Made by a program: the position numbers and the translations under genes
In this document: in pieces, positions 62,595 through 64,000 of the stretch
Position numbering within the stretch: position 1 is the stretch's first letter
Layout of the letters: each line of letters opens with the position of its first letter
The notes under the pieces: generated by a model
Database searches by the model: none
Told to the model about the DNA's origin: nothing
Seen by the model: the letters and a program-made list of their open reading frames with translations, nothing else
Assembly (NCBI RefSeq): GCF_000170795.1
Contig: NZ_ABCM01000002.1
Location: forward strand, 1-64,000
From: Pedobacter sp. BAL39
GTDB taxonomy: Bacteria > Bacteroidota > Bacteroidia > Sphingobacteriales > Sphingobacteriaceae
Length of the DNA: 64,000 nt
Direction of reading: 5' to 3'

Positions 62595-63275
62595 CTAATT
62601 CTTGAAAAAGTCTGGAGATGGAATGGACTTGTAATCAAATTGAAGATCAATTTTGTTTAATTCCTGGATTTTATCAATAATTGAGCTATGAAATCTTATA
62701 AATGAAACACTATCTGTAATGGCTGTATCTGAAGTAGTTACAAGAGCATAGTTGTATACTTGCGATTGTAAATTATCAAACTTTATATAACTATTTAAAT
62801 TACTACTAATACTAGTATCCTGTTTATAGACTACAGGTGAAAGGGCATAAAAAGTTGTCAGGGCTGCTAGAACATAAAATGTTATCTGAAAATTTGGATT
62901 TGCATTTCTTATGCCATTTTGAGCAGCTATAAAAATAAATACTGCTGAAATAGATGATAGAATAATCAACATTGTTACTGATGCAAAATGGTATCTGTAC
63001 ATTTCCATAAAAATAAGCTTGTGATGTTCTTTTTTCTGACTAAGAATTGAAAAAAGTGTTTTCAACTTTTTAAGTTCAACACCATTAATGCTCGATTGAT
63101 ATTCAATCGACAATCTTTCAATAGAATCAATTTTATGAAGCGGTGAAAGTATTGACATACCAATCTTGCTGGCCTCAGACCTAAAATAATATGCCATAAA
63201 CTGAGATGTGATTATAATGGCAAATACTAGTGAAAACATAGTAATAGAGGGTTTGGAAAATAATTTTAATAACAT
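62595..63275 (-). CDS. Three-TM membrane protein of unknown function
   Basis: The protein has 226 residues with membrane segments at about 12-31, 98-121 and 132-152. Between the first two lies a cytoplasmic or periplasmic helical stretch (IDSIERLSIEYQSSINGVELKKLKTLFSI). A soluble tail follows the third segment. I do not recognise it. The gene and its flanks are clearly more AT-rich than the rest of the window, with many AAA, ATA and TTT codons, which suggests recent transfer. It is convergent with the thioredoxin operon terminator and divergent from the SUFU gene. Confidence 0.65.
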   Translation of the reverse strand: MLLKLFSKPSITMFSLVFAIIITSQFMAYYFRSEASKIGMSILSPLHKIDSIERLSIEYQSSINGVELKKLKTLFSILSQKKEHHKLIFMEMYRYHFASVTMLIILSSISAVFIFIAAQNGIRNANPNFQITFYVLAALTTFYALSPVVYKQDTSISSNLNSYIKFDNLQSQVYNYALVTTSDTAITDSVSFIRFHSSIIDKIQELNKIDLQFDYKSIPSPDFFKN

Positions 63276-63512
63276 AACTTTCGCTTTTATTATGAATATT
63301 TAGACGCTTTGTTTTTTGAATTTACAGTATTTTAAGGAATGTTTTGATTTTTTTTATGTAAAATACAAATAATGCAAATCGTTCATATACAGACTTATAT
63401 ATGATGATTTGTATAGAGGGATTAAATGAAAATTTAAAATTTTAAGAATGTTATCAGCATAAAGCACTGGCTTGATTGTTGTAAAATTTTATAGTCCATT
63501 AATCACGATAAA

Positions 63513-64000
63513 ATGACAGCAGAAGAATACCAAAACATTTACAAAGAAGATGATGCAGTAGGGTGGTTGGCAATAGATGAAGTTGTTGATCAGCTTTACA
63601 AACAAGAACCAAGACATTACCCACCATTATGCGGATTACATTACATGGCAGGTGGAACAGATCCGATTGATGGTGCAAGTGTTTACGATAGTGAGCAGCA
63701 AACTTTTCATCGTCACATCATATCTTATGGAATGAGTGAGTTGTATTATAACCCGGAAAGCACCGAGAATGAATTCAGCAAGTGGGGCTTCGAATTTACC
63801 ATGAGGATTGCGCCTTTTGAGGATGATAAGACCGACCCGCTCTGGGCAGTTGCGGTTATGAATAATCTCGCAAGATATGTTTTACAAAGTGGGAAATGGT
63901 TTGAACCTTATCATTTTGTTCCTGCAAATGGACCCATCAGACTGGATACAGACACTGACATTACCGGGCTTGTATTCGTCCTGGATCCTGAACTTGGTAA
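63513..64000 (+). CDS. Suppressor-of-fused (SUFU) domain protein, 5' part only
   Basis: ATG at 63513 opens a frame that runs to the window end without a stop (162 codons plus 2 bases). The sequence starts MTAEEYQNIYKEDDAVGWLA and has the bacterial SUFU pattern: AIDEVVDQLY, HYPPLCGLHYMAGGTDPIDG, ISYGMSELYYNP, GFEFTMRIAPF, NLARYVLQSGKWFEPYHFVP. Bacterial SUFU proteins often act as immunity proteins in polymorphic toxin systems. No toxin is in view, but one could lie just beyond 64000. The 237-bp upstream gap is AT-rich and otherwise featureless. Confidence 0.85.
   Translation, partial: MTAEEYQNIYKEDDAVGWLAIDEVVDQLYKQEPRHYPPLCGLHYMAGGTDPIDGASVYDSEQQTFHRHIISYGMSELYYNPESTENEFSKWGFEFTMRIAPFEDDKTDPLWAVAVMNNLARYVLQSGKWFEPYHFVPANGPIRLDTDTDITGLVFVLDPELG

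Noticed and set aside
1..64000. tRNA, rRNA, CRISPR array or insertion sequence
   Set aside because: No tRNA-like cloverleaf ends, no regularly spaced repeats beyond the two-copy 20-bp repeat, and no transposase or integrase were seen in the translated frames.

Overview
The window comes from the chromosome of a glycan-degrading Bacteroidota, most likely a Pedobacter-like member of the Sphingobacteriaceae. This rests on four SusC/SusD pairs with associated surface lipoproteins, FecI/FecR-type signalling to a SusC with an STN domain, several exact matches to the Bacteroidota -7 promoter motif TAnnTTTG, and weak use of Shine-Dalgarno sites. The genus is inference. I found no rRNA, tRNA, CRISPR array, insertion sequence or prophage.

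Layout. 0.1-4.2 kb: an acyltransferase, a membrane-anchored thioredoxin-like protein overlapping by one base a hybrid histidine kinase with a His-rich membrane sensor, and a small unknown gene. 4.2-11.5 kb: a SusC/SusD-like pair closed by a terminator, then a GH97 glycosidase closed by a very long inverted repeat. 11.5-13.9 kb: four small unknown or poorly known genes, including a lysine-free, extremely acidic protein and a cupin. 14.0-15.2 kb: a secreted WbsX/GH99-like protein. 15.2-21.9 kb, minus strand: a compact molybdenum-cofactor operon (XdhC, MocA-like, MoaA, MoeA, MoaD, MoeB-rhodanese, MoaE, MoaC-MogA fusion) with no molybdoenzyme beside it. 22.0-22.8 kb: a YdeI-like gene and a probable pseudogene remnant.

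22.9-34.1 kb is a sulfated-glycan locus: a formylglycine-generating enzyme with its own good promoter, a previously unmarked 42-residue cysteine-rich small ORF, SusC, SusD, a Cys-type sulfatase that the FGE would activate, a strong terminator, and a GH2 glycosidase. 34.3-49.4 kb is a mannan/glucomannan utilization locus: SusC, SusD, an IPT/TIG surface glycan-binding lipoprotein, a GH5 mannanase, a second GH5, an AraC regulator, and a second operon of GH26 mannanase, sodium symporter, GH130 mannosylglucose phosphorylase and mannobiose 2-epimerase. Together these form the known route mannan to mannobiose to mannosylglucose to mannose-1-phosphate plus glucose. A shared AraC-type candidate operator lies in front of both operons.

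49.5-51.7 kb: a lipoprotein, an ECF sigma factor with a membrane partner, and a tiny lipoprotein. 51.7-62.6 kb: a FecI sigma factor with a 20-bp tandem repeat upstream, FecR, an STN-containing SusC, SusD, a DUF4843 lipoprotein, a PKD-like lipoprotein and a TlpA-like thioredoxin, with no hydrolase; its cargo is unknown. 62.6-64.0 kb is AT-rich: a three-TM unknown protein and the 5' part of a suppressor-of-fused-domain gene cut by the window end.

The best candidate for something undescribed is the cysteine-rich small ORF between a promoter and the sulfatase-containing SusCD operon. It may be a cysteine-sensing leader peptide. The hydrolase-free SusCD-DUF4843-PKD-TlpA cassette and the shared mannan operator come next.
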